This document shows, one piece after another, positions 16,207 to 24,973 of a stretch of DNA of 64,000 bases; within the stretch, counting starts at the first letter, position 1; the number at the start of each line of letters is the position of its first letter. Source of the stretch: Clostridiales bacterium (GTDB lineage: Bacteria; Bacillota; DSM-16504; Desulfitibacterales; JAICDB01); assembly GCA_020063565.1 (NCBI GenBank), contig JAICDB010000007.1, forward strand, positions 97,642-161,641. The letters run 5' to 3'. A program made the translations under genes and the position numbers. The notes beneath the pieces were generated by a model that was not told the DNA's origin, did not search any database, and was given only the letters and a program-made list of their open reading frames with translations.

Positions 16207-17313
16207 TTAAACGAGCGGCTCATAAGGATAACCTAATTCTCTAGCCACTACTTCATGGGTCACTTTTCCATCATGAACATTTAAGCCTTTAGCCAGAGCT
16301 GAATCTTCCTTAATGGCCTCTAAATAACCTTTATTAGCTATTTTCAAGGCATATGGCAGAGTGGCATTGGTTAATGCAAAGGTAGAAGTTCTGGCAACTG
16401 CGCCAGGCATATTGGCAACAGCATAATGAACAACTCCATGTTTGACATAAGTTGGATCACTGTGTGTTGTAACTCGATCAATGGTCTCGATGCATCCGCC
16501 CTGGTCAATTGCCACATCGACAATTACCGATCCGGGCTTCATGGTTTTTACCATTTCTTCTGTTACTAACTTTGGTGCTTTGGCTCCCGGTAAGAGTACC
16601 GCACCAATCAGCAAATCGGCATTTTGCACTGCTTTAGCTATGTTGTAACTATTTGACATAAGGGTAGTAATTTTGCTGCCGAAGATGTCATCAAGATATC
16701 TTAATCTGTCTGCACTAATATCTAAAATAGTAACTCGAGCTCCCATACCTACAGCCATTTTAGCTGCATTGGTACCTACTACTCCACCACCTACGATAAC
16801 TACATTTGCCGGGAGCACTCCTGGTACCCCACCCAGAAGAACACCCTGGCCTCCATGAGGTTTTTCTAAAAACCGGGCTCCGATCTGGACACTCATGCGG
16901 CCTGCTACTTCACTCATGGGAGCAAGTAGAGGCAGCGCTCCATCTGGAAGCTGCACCGTATCATAGGAGATACCTACAACTTTTTGTTCAAGCAGAGCTT
17001 TAATCAGCTCCGGCTCTGCAGCTGCATGGAGGTAGGTAAACAGTACCTGACCCTCTTTAAAGAGCTTATACTCCTGCGGTTGCGGTTCCTTCACCTTAAG
17101 AATCATTTCCGCTTCAGCATAAATTTCTTCAGCGGTTTCTCGAATAGCTGCTCCAGCCTCAATAAAATCTTCATCACTAAAACCGCTGCCCATCCCGGCC
17201 TGTGTTTCAATTATTACCTGGTGATTATTGTTTACAAATGCTTCCACCCCGGCCGGCGTAATTGCAATTCGATTTTCATTATTTTTAATTTCTTTAGGTA
17301 CTCCAATAATCAT
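16207..17313 (-). CDS. ald: alanine dehydrogenase
   Basis: NAD-dependent enzyme that interconverts L-alanine and pyruvate plus ammonia. At 368 residues it has the normal length. Typical features are [17 protein letters not shown] at the N-terminus, the substrate-binding VKEPQPQEY and [11 protein letters not shown], the NAD-binding [16 protein letters not shown] and the [19 protein letters not shown] segment. ATG 17313 (after AAGGAGTG) is chosen over an upstream in-frame start at 17376, which would place the real N-terminus 21 residues inside. The -24/-12 sigma-54 promoter at 17357-17373 lies inside that extension, excluding it. The adjacent ACT-domain activator is the likely regulator. Confidence 0.95.
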   Translation of the reverse strand: MIIGVPKEIKNNENRIAITPAGVEAFVNNNHQVIIETQAGMGSGFSDEDFIEAGAAIRETAEEIYAEAEMILKVKEPQPQEYKLFKEGQVLFTYLHAAAEPELIKALLEQKVVGISYDTVQLPDGALPLLAPMSEVAGRMSVQIGARFLEKPHGGQGVLLGGVPGVLPANVVIVGGGVVGTNAAKMAVGMGARVTILDISADRLRYLDDIFGSKITTLMSNSYNIAKAVQNADLLIGAVLLPGAKAPKLVTEEMVKTMKPGSVIVDVAIDQGGCIETIDRVTTHSDPTYVKHGVVHYAVANMPGAVARTSTFALTNATLPYALKIANKGYLEAIKEDSALAKGLNVHDGKVTHEVVARELGYPYEPLV

Positions 17314-17356
17314 GAGCAAAACACTCCTTATATAAAAGTTGTTTGTTAACTTATAT

Positions 17357-17373
17357 TGCAATTTTTGTGCCAA
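17357..17373 (-). promoter_or_regulatory. sigma-54 (-24/-12) promoter of ald
   Basis: Minus strand reads TTGGCAC-AAAAA-TTGCA, an exact match to the TGGCAC-N5-TTGCW consensus, 44 bases before the ald ATG. The expected transcription start is near 17346. The gene encoding a sigma-54 activator with a GAFTGS loop lies immediately upstream. Confidence 0.88.
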
Positions 17374-17398
17374 CATTTTTACAGGCGCGCTAATTTCG

Positions 17399-17427
17399 CC
17401 TGAACCCTGTAGTTCTTAGGTTTCAGG
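17399..17427. promoter_or_regulatory. candidate upstream activator site for ald
   Basis: Inverted repeat CCTGAAccC...GgtTTCAGG centred about 67 bases upstream of the predicted sigma-54 start. Position and symmetry suggest an enhancer-binding-protein site. It does not match the E. coli TyrR box. Confidence 0.45.
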
Positions 17428-17454
17428 GAAACTAAAATAATTATATTTCTAAAC

Positions 17455-17500
17455 AAAAAGGGGCTTGGCGGCAACATTTCTTGCCGCTAAGCCCTTTTTA
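17455..17500. terminator. terminator after the ACT-PAS-AAA+ regulator gene
   Basis: aaaaaggggcttggcggcaa pairs with ttgccgctaagcccttttt around a 6-base loop; strong stem with A and T tails, usable on both strands. Confidence 0.85.
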
Positions 17501-17567
17501 ATTTAAAAATATGTTAATTTTCTTACTACTATTTCACTTGCGATGCTGGCAACTATTCTTTACAGCG

Positions 17568-19130
17568 TCAAGGATTATTGCCAAGATTTGTCTTGTGCTT
17601 TTTTACTTTGTTCATAATGGTTGTGTGGGATACTCCCAAAGCCTTAGCTGCTTTTCTAATGGAACCGTTATTTTCCAAAGCCTGTTCTATCACTTGCTTT
17701 TCAACCTTATTTATTATAGCTGCCAGTGTTTTTTCTCCATCTCCGCTCTTTTCAAAGATATCTATTTTAGAATCAATTATGATTGCGTCTTCAGTCAGCC
17801 ATTTCCCGGTAACCAGGTTGACGGCCCGTTCTATCACATTTTCAAGTTCTCTAACATTGCCGGGCCAGTGATGATTGTAAAGTTTCTCTAAGGCTCCCTT
17901 GGTTACAAATTCAACATTTTTTCCAAAGCGAATATTCTTAATTTCTAGAAAGTGCTTAACAAGAAGGGGTATATCTTCTTTTCTTTCTCGTAAAGGAGGC
18001 AAGTAAATCGGAATTACATTTAAACGGTAATACAAATCTTTCCTAAATTCATTTTTCTCAACCATTTCCTCCAAATTTCTGTTGGTAGCTGCAATTACCC
18101 TTACATCAACAGCTGTTTCCTCTTGACCGCCTATCCTTCTAACCTTTCCTTCCTGCAGCACTCGCAGTAGTTTTGCCTGTAGATGGGGGGAAATTTCTCC
18201 AATCTCATCTAAGAAAATTGTACCCCCGTTTGCAAATTCAAATAAACCCTGCTTACCGTTTCTCTGGGAGCCGGTAAAAGCTCCTTCGGTATATCCGAAG
18301 AGTTCACTTTCCAGTAGTGAATCAGGTAATGCAGCACAGTTTATCGGTACAAAGGGCTGATCGCTCCTTGAGCTTGCCATATGAATAGACCTGGCAAATA
18401 ATTCTTTTCCGGTACCGCTCTCTCCCCTCAACAATACAGTCGAACTTCCTTCCGCTACCTTTTTTCCCATTTCAATAATATTTTGGAGCTTTTCACTCTC
18501 ACCAATAATATCTTCAAAGGTTACCATGGCCGGCTTGGTCACAGAATAGACCAGCTGTCTAACATCAGTCATGTCCTTTATGGTGGCAACAGCCCCGATT
18601 ATATTGTTATACTTGTCCCTAATCGGACGACCGCTTGTCAGGTAATGATATCTTTTAGATCCCTTTTTAAGACAAATTTCCTGGTGGTTGTATATTTCTC
18701 CTGTTTTTAAACAGTTCAGCATGGGGACATCCTCTACCAAAACATCTGCTATTTTTTGACCAAGCAATTCTTCTTTACTTAAGCTGAGAAGTTTTTCTGC
18801 ATTTGAGTTTACCGTTGAAATTTCACCTTTAGAGTTTATTGCCAGTACTCCCTCACTGATTGCATCCAATACTGCATGCAACCTTTGATTTATTTCCTCC
18901 CATGGCAGCAATTCGATTTCGACACACTTTTTAACATCAGGAATCTCTTCTAATTCCTTAAATAAGGCTTTTTGATCAATATCGTCCTTTCTGCCAACTT
19001 CAAAATACATGGTATTTGGCACCACTTCCAAATTAATTACATTAATATCTTGAGCTGTCAAAACTTTGGAAAGATCCAATAACATACCGATCCGATCTTT
19101 GTAGAGCACTTTAAACTTTAATATTGTCAT
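17568..19130 (-). CDS. sigma-54-dependent activator with ACT and PAS domains (TyrR-like)
   Basis: A 520-residue enhancer-binding protein. Residues ~1-75 form an ACT domain, an amino-acid sensor module (VLYKDRIGMLLDLSKVL); ~80-190 a PAS domain (LDAISEGVLAINSKGEIS); ~208-440 the AAA+ domain with Walker A GESGTGKE, the sigma-54-contacting GAFTGS loop and the WPGNVRELENVIERA segment; the end is a TyrR-type helix-turn-helix (SIRKAAKALGVSHTTIMNK). E. coli TyrR has lost the GAFTGA loop, but this protein keeps it and should act on sigma-54 promoters. The exact -24/-12 element ahead of ald, next downstream, makes ald its likely target. It starts 15 bases after argH. Confidence 0.9.
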   Translation of the reverse strand: MTILKFKVLYKDRIGMLLDLSKVLTAQDINVINLEVVPNTMYFEVGRKDDIDQKALFKELEEIPDVKKCVEIELLPWEEINQRLHAVLDAISEGVLAINSKGEISTVNSNAEKLLSLSKEELLGQKIADVLVEDVPMLNCLKTGEIYNHQEICLKKGSKRYHYLTSGRPIRDKYNNIIGAVATIKDMTDVRQLVYSVTKPAMVTFEDIIGESEKLQNIIEMGKKVAEGSSTVLLRGESGTGKELFARSIHMASSRSDQPFVPINCAALPDSLLESELFGYTEGAFTGSQRNGKQGLFEFANGGTIFLDEIGEISPHLQAKLLRVLQEGKVRRIGGQEETAVDVRVIAATNRNLEEMVEKNEFRKDLYYRLNVIPIYLPPLRERKEDIPLLVKHFLEIKNIRFGKNVEFVTKGALEKLYNHHWPGNVRELENVIERAVNLVTGKWLTEDAIIIDSKIDIFEKSGDGEKTLAAIINKVEKQVIEQALENNGSIRKAAKALGVSHTTIMNKVKKHKTNLGNNP

Positions 19131-19145
19131 CTTAAATCACCAGGC

Positions 19146-20552
19146 CTATTTATCTAAATTATTCTCTAACCAGTCCTCTACTTGCTGCAGTCTTGCACTC
19201 GCCAACTCTAGAGCCTCCTTAACAGCTTCCGGGGCAGGACCGCCCGGTACATTTCTTCTTTTTACACAAGATTCTATAGAAATTGTATCATAGATATCCT
19301 CTTCAAAGACGCTGGAAAAATTTTTATACTCTTCAAGGGTAAGTTCTTCCAGGTTCTTCGAATTGTTTATTGAATACAATACAAGTTCCCCTACAATCCG
19401 GTGGGCTTCCCTGAAGGGAGTACCCTTAGCCGCCAGGTAATCCGCTACATCCGTGGCGTTGGTAAATCCTCCTTTAGCGCCTTCAGCCATACTCTCTTTA
19501 TTTATCTTCATTGTTTCTATCATTGGAGCAAAGGTTAATAAGCAGCCCTTTAGAGTATCCACAGTATCAAAAAGAGCTTCTTTATCTTCCTGCATGTCTT
19601 TGTTATATGCGAGGGGTAGAGATTTCATAACAGTTAAGATGCTGATAAGATTCCCATAAACCCTTCCCGTTTTGCCCCTAATCAATTCAGCCACATCAGG
19701 ATTCTTTTTCTGGGGCATAATACTACTACCCGTACTGTATGCATCGTCCATTTCCACAAAGTTAAACTCATTTGTTGACCATAAAATAAGTTCTTCACAA
19801 AACCTGCTCAAGTGCATCATAATAGTTGCAGCAGCACCATTGAATTCAATTATAAAGTCCCTGTCACTTACGGTATCGAGGCTGTTATTTGTGATTTCTT
19901 GAAAACCAAGTTCCTCTGCAACCATATTTCTATCGATTGGAAATGTCGTACCCGCCAGAGCACCTGCTCCCAAAGGCATGACATTTATCCTTTTATAGCA
20001 GTCCCTAAGCCTGTCCATATCCCTCCAGAACATTTCCACATAAGCCAGGAGGTGATGGGCAAGTGTTATTGGTTGAGCCTTTTGCAGGTGGGTGTAGCCT
20101 GGCATAATGGTTTCAACATTTTCCGAAGCCTTTTTTAAAAGTATCCTTTCCAGTTTTATAAGGAGCTCTATAACCCCACAGCATTCATTTTTTAGATACA
20201 TCCTTACATCTAGTGCAACCTGATCGTTACGACTGCGGGCGGTATGAAGTTTCTTTGCAGCATCACCAATTTTCTCAGTAAGGATTGTTTCAATATTCAT
20301 ATGGATATCCTCAGCGCTTTTGGAAAACCGGACTCTGCCTGCTTCTATATCTTCCAGAATTTCCTGTAAACCGGCTATAATTTTTTCACTTTCTTCCTTT
20401 GTAATGATCCCGGTTTTTCCAAGCATCCTTGCATGGGCAATACTCCCCCTGATGTCTTCTCTATAAAGTCTCTTATCAAATGAGATTGACGAATGAAAAT
20501 CTTCCACCAAGCTGTCTGTTCCCTTGGTAAAGCGTCCTCCCCAGAGTTTCAT
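19146..20552 (-). CDS. argH: argininosuccinate lyase
   Basis: Splits argininosuccinate into arginine and fumarate, the last step of arginine synthesis. The 468-residue protein begins [12 protein letters not shown] and carries [31 protein letters not shown] and the superfamily signature [20 protein letters not shown] with the mobile-loop serine. It is separated from the argG end of the main arginine operon by a YeiH-type transporter and two terminators, so it is probably expressed separately. The start is ATG 20552 after AAGGAAGGG. Confidence 0.96.
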   Translation of the reverse strand: MKLWGGRFTKGTDSLVEDFHSSISFDKRLYREDIRGSIAHARMLGKTGIITKEESEKIIAGLQEILEDIEAGRVRFSKSAEDIHMNIETILTEKIGDAAKKLHTARSRNDQVALDVRMYLKNECCGVIELLIKLERILLKKASENVETIMPGYTHLQKAQPITLAHHLLAYVEMFWRDMDRLRDCYKRINVMPLGAGALAGTTFPIDRNMVAEELGFQEITNNSLDTVSDRDFIIEFNGAAATIMMHLSRFCEELILWSTNEFNFVEMDDAYSTGSSIMPQKKNPDVAELIRGKTGRVYGNLISILTVMKSLPLAYNKDMQEDKEALFDTVDTLKGCLLTFAPMIETMKINKESMAEGAKGGFTNATDVADYLAAKGTPFREAHRIVGELVLYSINNSKNLEELTLEEYKNFSSVFEEDIYDTISIESCVKRRNVPGGPAPEAVKEALELASARLQQVEDWLENNLDK

Positions 20553-20623
20553 ACTATCCCTTCCTTACCTAATTTAAATTAAAACACTCATTTAATTATA
20601 AGCCAAAATTTCCGGATAAGCAA

Positions 20624-20655
20624 AACGGGAGATGGCTTTTTAGCCACCTCCCGTT
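20624..20655. terminator. terminator after the YeiH-type transporter gene
   Basis: aacgggag-a-tggct (20624-20637) pairs with agcca-c-ctcccgtt (20642-20655) around TTTT. Lies between the transporter stop and argH. Confidence 0.8.
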
Positions 20656-20672
20656 AAAATAAATCTTTCTAA

Positions 20673-22004
20673 TTATACTACCAGGTTTGGAACTGGGAAG
20701 ATAACTCCGCTTAGTAGCAGCCAAGCTACAAGTAGAGTTAATACTAAGTTAAATGACTGGCCAACAATGTACAACCATAATGGCTTTCCACCCTGAACAA
20801 GTGCAGCCATTTCCTTGAAGTTGGACTCAAGTCCGATGCTGATGAAGGCCATGCAGAAGAACCAGCCTCTAAATCCTTTAGTCATTTTTAGAATGCTCTT
20901 AGTTGCATCAGTACCCAGACTTGGTTCGATGATGAATGAGAATAATACAGATGCCGCAATGAAACCGAGAATGAATTTAGGAAATCTATGCCAGATTTCA
21001 CTAGCGCCTACAGAAGGACCGCCTTCCTCTCTATCAACCTTAGTTGCAAAGAAAATAGCAATTGCAAATGCAATAACACCGATTAGTACGTTCTGGATCA
21101 TCTTAACCATAGCTGCTACCTGACCTGCAAGGGGTCCTAAAGCTTCACCGGCAAGTACAACGGCACCTGTCGCGTCAATTGTACCGCCCATCCAGGCTCC
21201 ACCAACCATGGGGTCCATTCCGACAGCGCTAACAAATAGTGGCATTGTTACCATCATAATTACTGTAAAGATCAGAGTTAAACCAATTGCAAATGTTAAG
21301 TCCTCTTTTTTAGCCCTGGAAGCTGCTGCAGCAGCAATTGCGGCAGAAACCCCACACACTGATGTAGCTGTTGCAATAATGATTACCATCGGCTTACTTA
21401 CCATCTTTAGTACTCTAGTACCAAAGTACCACATGAAGATTACAACTATTGGAGTTACAAACCATGCAACACCTAAACCGTAAAGACCGAATTTTACAAT
21501 GTTTGAAAAGAGAATTTCTGCGCCTAAGATAACAAGACCGGTCTTAATATAGTACTCCGTCTTAACTGCCGGCTTTATCCAGTCAGGAGTACCAATTGTA
21601 TTACTTATTAAAAGTCCAATACCTAATGCCCAAAATGCATATCCCAGATAGTTTTTGATAGTTGCCTGAGTTGAGAAGAAGTAAGCAATTAATGCCAAGA
21701 TGAAAATTGCCGGGTAAGCTTTTGCAAACTTACCTGCATCTCCTCCCATAACCTTTACACCAATTGTAAATAAAATTCCTGTAACAACAAGTAATAGAAT
21801 AAGGCCGGGGAAAATTCCATCGAAAGCCTGTCCAATTGTTTCCCAACCTTTGTGAGTTTTAACTGCTTTAAAAGTAAATGCACCTGTAACTTGACTTATA
21901 ATTTGGATAAGTATAAAAGTAAAGCCTAACCAAATAGCCCACCAGTCTTCTTTTTTAACTAAATCTGACCACTGAAATTTACTTGCAGTTACTCGCTCAG
22001 ACAA
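20673..22004 (-). CDS. YeiH family putative sulfate/organic-anion exporter
   Basis: Polytopic membrane protein of 443 residues with about 10-11 predicted helices, belonging to the YeiH (PSE, putative sulfate exporter) family. Characteristic segments are KTGLVILGAEILFSNIV, the conserved ATATSVCGVSAAIAAA motif, GGTIDATGAVVLAGEALG and FISIGLESNFKEM near the C-terminus. The transported substrate is not established for the family. TTG 22004 has AGGGGGA upstream. A small two-helix protein is encoded 140 bases before it on the same strand and may be a subunit. Why the pair sits between argG and argH is unknown. Confidence 0.82.
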   Translation of the reverse strand: MSERVTASKFQWSDLVKKEDWWAIWLGFTFILIQIISQVTGAFTFKAVKTHKGWETIGQAFDGIFPGLILLLVVTGILFTIGVKVMGGDAGKFAKAYPAIFILALIAYFFSTQATIKNYLGYAFWALGIGLLISNTIGTPDWIKPAVKTEYYIKTGLVILGAEILFSNIVKFGLYGLGVAWFVTPIVVIFMWYFGTRVLKMVSKPMVIIIATATSVCGVSAAIAAAAASRAKKEDLTFAIGLTLIFTVIMMVTMPLFVSAVGMDPMVGGAWMGGTIDATGAVVLAGEALGPLAGQVAAMVKMIQNVLIGVIAFAIAIFFATKVDREEGGPSVGASEIWHRFPKFILGFIAASVLFSFIIEPSLGTDATKSILKMTKGFRGWFFCMAFISIGLESNFKEMAALVQGGKPLWLYIVGQSFNLVLTLLVAWLLLSGVIFPVPNLVV

Positions 22005-22144
22005 TTTAATCCCCCTCCAATTGTTTTTTACCCATGATTTTAGCTACACTTGAAAAATTATTAGTTCTGCCACTTTACTAAGCACCACTCCCTTCAGTAA
22101 ATTTTTGTTTAAAAAATTTTAATTTTTTATTCCTGGAACATAAA

Positions 22145-22453
22145 TTATGGGGTTGAATCTTCCTTCCTCTTTTTCTCAATCTTTTTAAGAAAGTACCAGC
22201 AAATTGCACCCCAGCCAATAAACAGGACAGCAAAGATCACCGGATGTTCGGTACCTATACTGGCATTTTCACCAAGGAAAATTTCTCCGAAGCCTTCAAC
22301 ATCAGTGTAATAATAGTCTCCTGCCCCGTACGGCTCGTCTCTAAAATCTGTAGGATCATAAACAATTACATAGCCAACTGCTAAAAGTGTTGCTATCAAA
22401 GCAACAACACTAGCTATCTTAAATTTTCCGGAGGGTGCAGCATTTTTTTTCAT
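22145..22453 (-). CDS. small two-helix membrane protein upstream of the YeiH transporter
   Basis: A ~102-residue protein with two hydrophobic helices (IASVVALIATLLAVGYVIVY and PVIFAVLFIGWGAICWYFL) joined by an acidic, tyrosine-rich loop (GAGDYYYTDVEGFGEIF) and ending in a very basic tail (KKIEKKRKED). No named family is recognised. GGGAGGTGG precedes ATG 22453 by a proper distance; ATG 22459 is too close to it. The same-strand position ahead of the transporter suggests a helper or regulatory subunit (inference). Confidence 0.6.
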   Translation of the reverse strand: MKKNAAPSGKFKIASVVALIATLLAVGYVIVYDPTDFRDEPYGAGDYYYTDVEGFGEIFLGENASIGTEHPVIFAVLFIGWGAICWYFLKKIEKKRKEDSTP

Positions 22454-22697
22454 TCCCATCCACCTCCCTGGGCAGTGGCAAATCAGATAGTAAGTACATT
22501 CACAAGGCTATTAAAAAAATAAATCGCTTATAGATAAATCATTTATTAATAAGTTTTTCTTATAACTGCTATGCTACTTGTATTATAAAAATAGCACAGC
22601 GCTATAGGGGTGTCAAAGCAATATAATGGAAATAATGTGATTAATTGTTATGGGCATTAGGAAATAAAGTCAATAACCAAGATATAGCAAGCATTAT

Positions 22698-22724
22698 AAA
22701 GGGGTCCCAAGAAGGGCCCCCTTT
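22698..22724 (-). terminator. terminator closing the main arginine operon
   Basis: aaagggg-t-ccc (22698-22708) pairs with ggg-c-cccc ttt (22714-22724), ~56 bases past the argG stop. The rest of the 320-base gap 22454-22779 is AT-rich; it probably holds the promoter of the transporter unit, but no clear -35/-10 was seen. Confidence 0.7.
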
Positions 22725-22779
22725 TATATTAAATATCTCAATGTTGTTGATAAGAGAATTAAATTAATAGTAAGTATTA

Positions 22780-23976
22780 TTATTTTTTGAGCATCATAGC
22801 CCTTACCTTCAAAGGTAAACCAAAGAGATTGATAAAACCTTCCGCATCCTTTTGGTTATATACCTCATCTTCACCAAAGGTTACAAATTCCTCGCTATAA
22901 AGTGAATATGGAGAAGTTGCACCGGCGGGACTTACACTACCCTTATATAGCTTAAGCTTAACTTTGCCTGTTACAGTTTCCTGGGTACTGTCAACAAAGG
23001 CAGATATGGCTTCCCTTAAGGGATGATACCACACACCATCGTAAACGAGTTCTGACATTTTTTGAGCAACAAGCTCCTTAAAATGCATGGTCTGCCTGTC
23101 TAAAGTCAGGTATTCCAGTTCCCTATGGGCTGCATAGAGGAGTGTTCCACCTGGTGTCTCATATACTCCCCTGGATTTCATACCAACAAGGCGATTTTCA
23201 ACTATATCTACAATTCCAACCCCGTTTTCCGCCCCGATTTTGTTAAGCTCCGTAAGCATTTCGACAGGTGAATATTCCTGACCGTTTACTTTAACAGGAA
23301 TCCCCTTTTCAAACTCTATTTCCACATAGGCAGGGGTATCGGGCGCCTTTTCCGGAGGAGTAACAATTTGCAACAAGGAATCATACTGCGGTTCATTGGC
23401 CGGGTTTTCCAAGTCCCCGCCTTCATGACTCAAATGCCACAGGTTACGGTCCCTGCTGTAAATTTTTTTCTTTGTTACAGGCACAGGTACTCCTTTTTCC
23501 TTGGCATAGTCAATGGCATCTTCCCTGGAGCGAATGTTCCACTCTCTCCATGGCGCTATAACTTTTAAATCTGGGTTTAAAGCTTTCACAGTGAGTTCAA
23601 AGCGTACCTGGTCATTTCCCTTTCCGGTAGCGCCGTGAGCAACTGCTTCAGCGCCTTCCTTTTCGGCTATTTCCACAAGTCTCTTGGCAATTAAAGGCCT
23701 GGCAAATGAGGTACCCAGAAGATATTTTCCTTCGTAAACGGCCCCTGCCTTTAAAACAGGATAGATAAAATCAGTCACAAATTCTTCTTTCAAGTCTTCA
23801 ATATAAATTTTGGAAGCGCCGCTTTTAATAGCCTTTTCATTTAAAGGTTCCAGTTCTTCACCCTGGCCCACATCTGCAGCCATGGCGATAACTTCATAGC
23901 CGTAATTTTCCTTAAGCCAGGGGATGATAATGGATGTATCCAGACCACCTGAATATGCAAGAACAACTTTCTTCAT
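22780..23976 (-). CDS. argG: argininosuccinate synthase
   Basis: ATP-dependent ligation of citrulline and aspartate. The 398-residue protein has the N-terminal PP-loop [15 protein letters not shown], the [15 protein letters not shown] nucleotide-site motif, and IAPWREW followed by [13 protein letters not shown]. The C-terminal helix needed for tetramer formation is present. It is the last gene of the argC-to-argG operon; AAGGAG precedes ATG 23976 and a hairpin terminator follows the stop. Confidence 0.96.
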   Translation of the reverse strand: MKKVVLAYSGGLDTSIIIPWLKENYGYEVIAMAADVGQGEELEPLNEKAIKSGASKIYIEDLKEEFVTDFIYPVLKAGAVYEGKYLLGTSFARPLIAKRLVEIAEKEGAEAVAHGATGKGNDQVRFELTVKALNPDLKVIAPWREWNIRSREDAIDYAKEKGVPVPVTKKKIYSRDRNLWHLSHEGGDLENPANEPQYDSLLQIVTPPEKAPDTPAYVEIEFEKGIPVKVNGQEYSPVEMLTELNKIGAENGVGIVDIVENRLVGMKSRGVYETPGGTLLYAAHRELEYLTLDRQTMHFKELVAQKMSELVYDGVWYHPLREAISAFVDSTQETVTGKVKLKLYKGSVSPAGATSPYSLYSEEFVTFGEDEVYNQKDAEGFINLFGLPLKVRAMMLKK

Positions 23977-24022
23977 ACTTACCAGCTCCTTACCATTTGA
24001 TTATTGATTCAGGTTTAATATT

Positions 24023-24958
24023 TTACAGCAAGCAAGCTAAGAGCGCCTTCTGTGCATGCAACCTGTTTTCAGCCTGGTCAAATATTATTGAATGAGGCCC
24101 ATCCATTACTTCAGAAGTTATCTCCTCCTCACGGTAAGCCGGCAGGCAGTGTAAAACTGACACATCAGGCTTGGCAATCTTTAATACTTCAGAGTTGACC
24201 TGATAGTCTTTAAATATTTTGATCCTTGCCTCCCTTTCAGCTTCCTGTCCCATACTTGCCCAAACATCGGTATAAATTACATCTGCACCCTCCACACCTT
24301 CTTTTATGTCAGTGGTAAGTGTTATTTTACTTCCCGTTTCGGAGGCTATTTTGAGGGCAGTTTCATAAATTTTGGCATTTGGTTCATAGCCGGGAGGGGT
24401 AACCACCGCAAGATCCATTCCTACCTTTGTACAGCCGTTTAAAAGTGAATTCGCAATATTATTGCCGTCGCCTACATATGCCATCTTCAGACCCTTAAGC
24501 TCTCCCTTATGTTCTTTAACTGTCATTAGATCGGCAAGTATCTGGCAGGGGTGTAACAAGTCTGTCAAACCGTTGATTACAGGTATATCAGCATATTCAG
24601 CCAGCTCCTCCACACTGGCATGGGAGTAGGTACGGATCATGATGCCGTCTATGTAGCGGGACAGTACCATGGCAGTATCAGCAATGGTTTCTCCCCTTCC
24701 AAGCTGAAGTTCATTTGCATTTAAAACTAGCGGGTATCCACCTAATTGTACCATACCTACCTCAAAAGAAACCCGGGTTCTGGTGGAACTTTTATGGAAA
24801 ATCATCCCTAATGTTTTACCCTTAAGAATAGGTTCACAGCATCCGCTTTTCTGCTGCTTCTTAAGCTCTATCCCGTAATCCATTAAGAACTCAAATTCCT
24901 CATTGGTAACATCATTTACAGATAGAAAGTCCCTTCCCTTTAATGCTTCTTTGACCAT
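24023..24958 (-). CDS. argF: ornithine carbamoyltransferase
   Basis: Transfers the carbamoyl group to ornithine to give citrulline. The 311-residue protein shows the carbamoyl-phosphate site [27 protein letters not shown], the ornithine-binding DVWASMGQE and the catalytic [10 protein letters not shown]. It lies 16 bases after carB and 46 bases before argG, so it is co-transcribed with both, which places carbamoyl phosphate supply and use in one unit. Confidence 0.96.
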   Translation of the reverse strand: MVKEALKGRDFLSVNDVTNEEFEFLMDYGIELKKQQKSGCCEPILKGKTLGMIFHKSSTRTRVSFEVGMVQLGGYPLVLNANELQLGRGETIADTAMVLSRYIDGIMIRTYSHASVEELAEYADIPVINGLTDLLHPCQILADLMTVKEHKGELKGLKMAYVGDGNNIANSLLNGCTKVGMDLAVVTPPGYEPNAKIYETALKIASETGSKITLTTDIKEGVEGADVIYTDVWASMGQEAEREARIKIFKDYQVNSEVLKIAKPDVSVLHCLPAYREEEITSEVMDGPHSIIFDQAENRLHAQKALLACLL

Positions 24959-24973
24959 TTTTTCACAACTCCT

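Noticed and set aside
17314..17567. E. coli-type TyrR box (TGTAAA-N6-TTTACA) near ald
   Set aside because: No such match found; the only symmetric element is the CCTGAA/TTCAGG repeat.
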